A stretch of 6,328 nt of DNA from the NCBI GenBank assembly GCA_031255035.1, contig JAIRTI010000145.1, forward strand, positions 1 to 6,328. The letters run 5' to 3'. Positions 5,641 through 6,328 of the stretch are shown here, piece after piece. This DNA is from Desulfovibrio sp. (GTDB lineage: Bacteria; Desulfobacterota; Desulfovibrionia; Desulfovibrionales; Desulfovibrionaceae). Made by a program: the position numbers and the translations under genes. Each line of letters begins with the position of its first letter. Within the stretch, counting starts at the first letter, position 1. The notes under the pieces were generated by a model. That model saw only the letters and a list, made by a program, of their open reading frames with translations. It did no database searches and was not told the DNA's origin.

Positions 5641-5878
5641 AGCGAAGTAACTTTGAAAGGCAATGCCTCCGGCGGCCAAAGGGGCGCTGCCCCTTTGGAA
5701 TCCCCGCCGGGGGAAATGATTTCCCCCGGACCCCCTCAGTTTGGGTTCCGGCTGCGCGTAGCAACAGGGCACAACTACAGTCACCCAATCGCCGGGTCCA
5801 GGTACGAAGCTGGGGCCGGCCAGGCCCTGGCGGGTGTGGGCGGAGCCCACATGCGATCAAATTGGCTTCGACAACAGA
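5641..5878 (+). repeat. Intergenic structured repeat, copy C
   Basis: Third copy, plus orientation, in the gap between the YgiW-type gene and the response-regulator gene, and antisense to both. It starts AGCGAAGTAACTTTGAAA and ends near GACAACAGA. Structures are an outer stem CCGGCGG / CCGCCGG (5669-5675 with 5704-5710) enclosing CCAAAGGGGC-GCT-GCCCCTTTGG (5676-5698), then arms CCGGGGGAAA and TTTCCCCCGG around TGA (5707-5729), and GTGGGC-GGA-GCCCAC (5836-5850). The outer stem and the second hairpin share bases and could be alternative folds. In the central part, TTGGGT (about 5741) could pair with ACCCAA (about 5783). There are no obvious terminal inverted repeats and no transposase. Proline- and glycine-rich open frames crossing the element are not genes. 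The rest of the 5479-5955 gap holds only the two hairpins listed separately. Confidence 0.87.
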
Positions 5879-5905
5879 AAACGGACCCCTCGTGATGAAG
5901 GTTCA

Positions 5906-5938
5906 GGCCGCCGCGTAACTCTCCGTGGCGCGGCGGCC
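5906..5938. other. GC-rich 10-bp hairpin after the YgiW-type gene
   Basis: A perfect inverted repeat, GGCCGCCGCG (5906-5915) and CGCGGCGGCC (5929-5938), around a 13-base loop. It lies 17 bases past the stop of the minus-strand YgiW-type gene, where a terminator is expected, but has no T-run in either direction. It may stabilise the 3' end of that mRNA or support factor-dependent termination. Confidence 0.4.
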
Positions 5939-5955
5939 CCGTGCGTTCGGCCGGT

Positions 5956-6328
5956 TCAGCGTTTGATGACGCGGTCGACGTCAATCTCGACGCTGTTCCA
6001 ATCCTTGTCTATCTCGCCGATGATTTCCACCGGGTCGGTCGGGCCGACGGACTGCCCTTCCCATTTGTCGTGGTCGATTTCCACACGAATGCTGCCGGTA
6101 TCATCTTTAAAAAGATACTTATCCTTGCCAAGGTGCTGCACGATATGGCCACGTAGGGCGACATTCGCGTCATCGCGAAGCCCCATGGCCTCTTTGACCG
6201 TGATTATACCCGGCCCTGGGCCGGTATAACCGCCCGGCCTGTTTTCGGTGAATCCGCCCGCAGCAAAAGCCGAACTCGCCAGCAGAAAGCTGAACAAAAC
6301 GCCGAGTAAAACAAGGCGGGGAAAGGGA
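5956..6328 (-). CDS. YgiW/YdeI-family periplasmic OB-fold (BOF) protein, 5' end cut
   Basis: The protein remains open to the right window edge, so its start is outside. The visible part opens with the core of a signal peptide (PFPRLVLLGVLFSFLLASSAFA, split here as PFPRLVLLGV then LFSFLLASSAFA) with a likely signal-peptidase site after AFA, indicating export to the periplasm. The mature part matches the bacterial OB-fold (BOF) family of E. coli YgiW and YdeI: a Gly/Pro-rich start (GGYTGPGPG), then VKEAMGLRDDANVALRGHIV, YLFKDDTGSIRVEID, and an ending close to E. coli YgiW (VEIIGEIDKDWNSVEIDV). Family members are linked to stress tolerance and small-molecule or surface binding; the exact role here is not shown. 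A TTG at 6297 could be called as a start but would remove the basic n-region and shorten the signal peptide, so it is unlikely. The gene precedes the response regulator in the same direction, with a 477-base gap between them. Confidence 0.88.
   Translation of the reverse strand, partial: PFPRLVLLGVLFSFLLASSAFAAGGFTENRPGGYTGPGPGIITVKEAMGLRDDANVALRGHIVQHLGKDKYLFKDDTGSIRVEIDHDKWEGQSVGPTDPVEIIGEIDKDWNSVEIDVDRVIKR

Noticed and set aside
5539..5860. Minus- and plus-strand open frames of about 80-115 codons across copy C, and similar ones in copies A and B
   Set aside because: The same Pro/Gly/Ser-rich peptide pieces appear wherever the repeat occurs, with no ribosome site and with indels between copies that do not preserve frame. 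The DNA is conserved as hairpins, not as codons.
1791..5878. CRISPR array or transposon with inverted ends
   Set aside because: The copies are about 1.7-1.9 kb apart, are long, lie in both orientations, and lack regular spacers, terminal inverted repeats and any transposase or cas gene.

Overview
The window is GC-rich DNA from a Gram-negative bacterium. A KdsB-type CMP-sugar synthetase gene, an NtrC-family sigma-54 activator and a periplasmic YgiW-type OB-fold protein all point that way. The DUF4387 / P-loop-plus-AlaRS-SAD-like gene pair is one I associate with anaerobes. The overall style fits a sulfate reducer of the Desulfovibrionaceae, but this is an inference from gene content and was not confirmed by any search.

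Layout. Positions 3-1690 (+) carry two overlapping genes, an extended SDR nucleotide-sugar epimerase/dehydratase and a KdsB-family cytidylyltransferase; they look like part of a surface-sugar operon. Positions 2034-2363 (+) hold a compact unit with its own promoter and terminator that encodes two very small membrane proteins of 46 and 31 aa, overlapping by ATGA. From 2410 to the right edge every gene is on the minus strand. Read in that direction they are a secreted YgiW/YdeI-type protein (cut by the window edge), a sigma-54-dependent response regulator, a DUF4387 protein, and a P-loop NTPase with a C-terminal domain like the second additional (editing/zinc) domain of alanyl-tRNA synthetase. 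The last two overlap by ATGA and are surely co-translated.

The most striking content is not a gene. Three copies of a roughly 220-240 bp element lie in three intergenic gaps (about 1791-2013 +, 3690-3925 -, 5641-5878 +). A 23-nt scrap of a fourth abuts the second copy in the opposite orientation. Each full copy folds into several perfect hairpins. Where copies differ inside stems, both arms change together: there is a coordinated AAA/TTT loss in one stem and compensatory single base-pair swaps in two others. This pattern suggests a structured RNA or a DNA-hairpin element that has spread through the genome, rather than random spacer.

Functionally, the left operon probably makes an activated sugar for LPS or another surface glycan. 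The right block places a two-component regulator directly upstream of a poorly understood DUF4387/AlaRS-SAD metabolic pair, with a structured repeat between them that could act on the transcript. No sensor kinase, tRNA, rRNA, CRISPR array or transposase gene is visible.
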